6,965 bases of DNA from Pseudomonadota bacterium (GTDB lineage: Bacteria > Pseudomonadota > Alphaproteobacteria > Rhizobiales > Hyphomicrobiaceae), in NCBI GenBank assembly GCA_023416575.1, contig JAEZHL010000002.1, forward strand, positions 1 through 6,965, given 5' to 3'. Of the stretch, positions 6,416 to 6,965 are shown one piece after another; position 1 is the first letter of the stretch; every line of letters starts with the position of its first letter. Both the position numbers and the translations under genes were made by a program. The notes under the pieces were generated by a model. That model made no database searches. It saw only the letters and a program-made list of their open reading frames with translations, and was not told the DNA's origin.

Positions 6416-6965
6416 ATGCATATGGAGATGGTGGAGGTTGCGGCGGCGCTGCTCGTCGTCCTCGGAGTCGCACTCATTCTCGGGGTCTGGGTTGGGCTGG
6501 CGCTCGTTCTGAGCGGGATCGCCGCGATGATGTTCGTCGCAAACGTGCCGGTTGGCGCGGTATTCGCGACGACGGTTTGGAGCGCCAATGCGTCCTGGAC
6601 CCTTGCGGCACTGCCGCTCTTCATCTGGATGGGCGAGATCCTCTTTCGGACCCGGCTTTCGGAAGAGCTGTTTCGCGGGCTCTCGCCGTGGGTCGGCCGC
6701 CTCCCGGGCCGGCTCGTTCACGTCAATGTCGTCGGCTGTGGCATCTTCGGAATGGTATCGGGCTCGTCAGCGGCGACCTGTGCCACCGTCGGCAAGATCG
6801 CGCTGCCTGAGCTGACGAAGCGCGGCTACGACGAGCGCATTTCGATCGGCGCCCTGGCGGGCTCGGGCACGCTCGGGCTCCTGATCCCGCCGTCGATCAT
6901 CATGATCGTCTATGCGGTGCAGGCGGAGGTGTCGCTGGTTCAGATGTTCCTGGCCGGTTTCCTTC
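6416..6965 (+). CDS. dctM: TRAP transporter large membrane subunit (DctM family), 3' cut by window end
   Basis: This is the start of the main transport subunit of a TRAP importer. 183 codons are open to the window edge, against roughly 425 residues expected, so nearly half is present. The translation has hydrophobic segments near 8-42 and 45-75. The DctM signature follows: GCGIFGMVSGSSAATCATVG (107-126), LPELTKRGYDERISIGALAGSGTLGLLIPPS (130-160) and IIMIVYAV. The GSSAAT and GTLGxLIPPS motifs belong to the conserved core that forms the sodium and substrate sites in this family. The start at 6416 follows the small-subunit stop by 2 bases, with GGGGAA 9 bases ahead. In-frame ATGs at 6422 and 6428 are alternatives. 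The gene is probably translationally coupled to dctQ. A binding-protein gene (dctP) may lie beyond the window. Confidence 0.93.
   Translation, partial: MHMEMVEVAAALLVVLGVALILGVWVGLALVLSGIAAMMFVANVPVGAVFATTVWSANASWTLAALPLFIWMGEILFRTRLSEELFRGLSPWVGRLPGRLVHVNVVGCGIFGMVSGSSAATCATVGKIALPELTKRGYDERISIGALAGSGTLGLLIPPSIIMIVYAVQAEVSLVQMFLAGFL

Noticed and set aside
5751..6473. Minus-strand 240-codon frame opposite the TRAP small subunit gene.
   Set aside because: Its translation is charged and lacks any family motif. The plus-strand frame has four membrane segments, a strong ribosome site and an adjoining dctM.

Overview
The window is GC-rich DNA with long high-GC3 open frames. Tandem DUF1236 domains behind a Sec signal peptide, an OPLAH-type oxoprolinase and a TRAP transporter together point to an alphaproteobacterium, most likely of the Hyphomicrobiales/Rhizobiales, where DUF1236 proteins are common. 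This lineage call rests on family knowledge, not on a search.

Layout. On the minus strand, 58-1215 encodes an exported protein with a nine-copy 11-residue repeat between its signal peptide and two DUF1236 units. Upstream of it, also on the minus strand, 1339-4992 encodes a single-chain 5-oxoprolinase (HyuA and HyuB halves fused, 1217 residues). A 134-base divergent intergenic region (4993-5126) carries an AT-rich island with a perfect 17-bp palindrome, GTCAATAAATTATTGAC. On the plus strand, 5127-5684 encodes a MarR-type winged-helix regulator. After a 183-base gap come the small (5868-6413) and large (6416 to window end, cut) membrane subunits of a TRAP transporter.

How they may work together. 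The regulator gene is divergent from the oxoprolinase gene and lies upstream of, and in the same direction as, the TRAP genes. The palindrome sits over the likely core promoters between the two divergent genes. The simplest reading is a small catabolic module. A TRAP importer would bring in 5-oxoproline (pyroglutamate) or a related cyclic amide or carboxylate. The cytoplasmic ATP-dependent oxoprolinase would open it to glutamate. The MarR-like protein would gate expression through the palindrome. The substrate and the regulatory link are inferences. The transporter's periplasmic binding protein gene is not in the window and would be expected downstream of 6965. The DUF1236 gene is probably a separate unit. 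I see no RNA genes, mobile elements, CRISPR arrays or broken genes, and no gene-free stretch longer than 300 bases.
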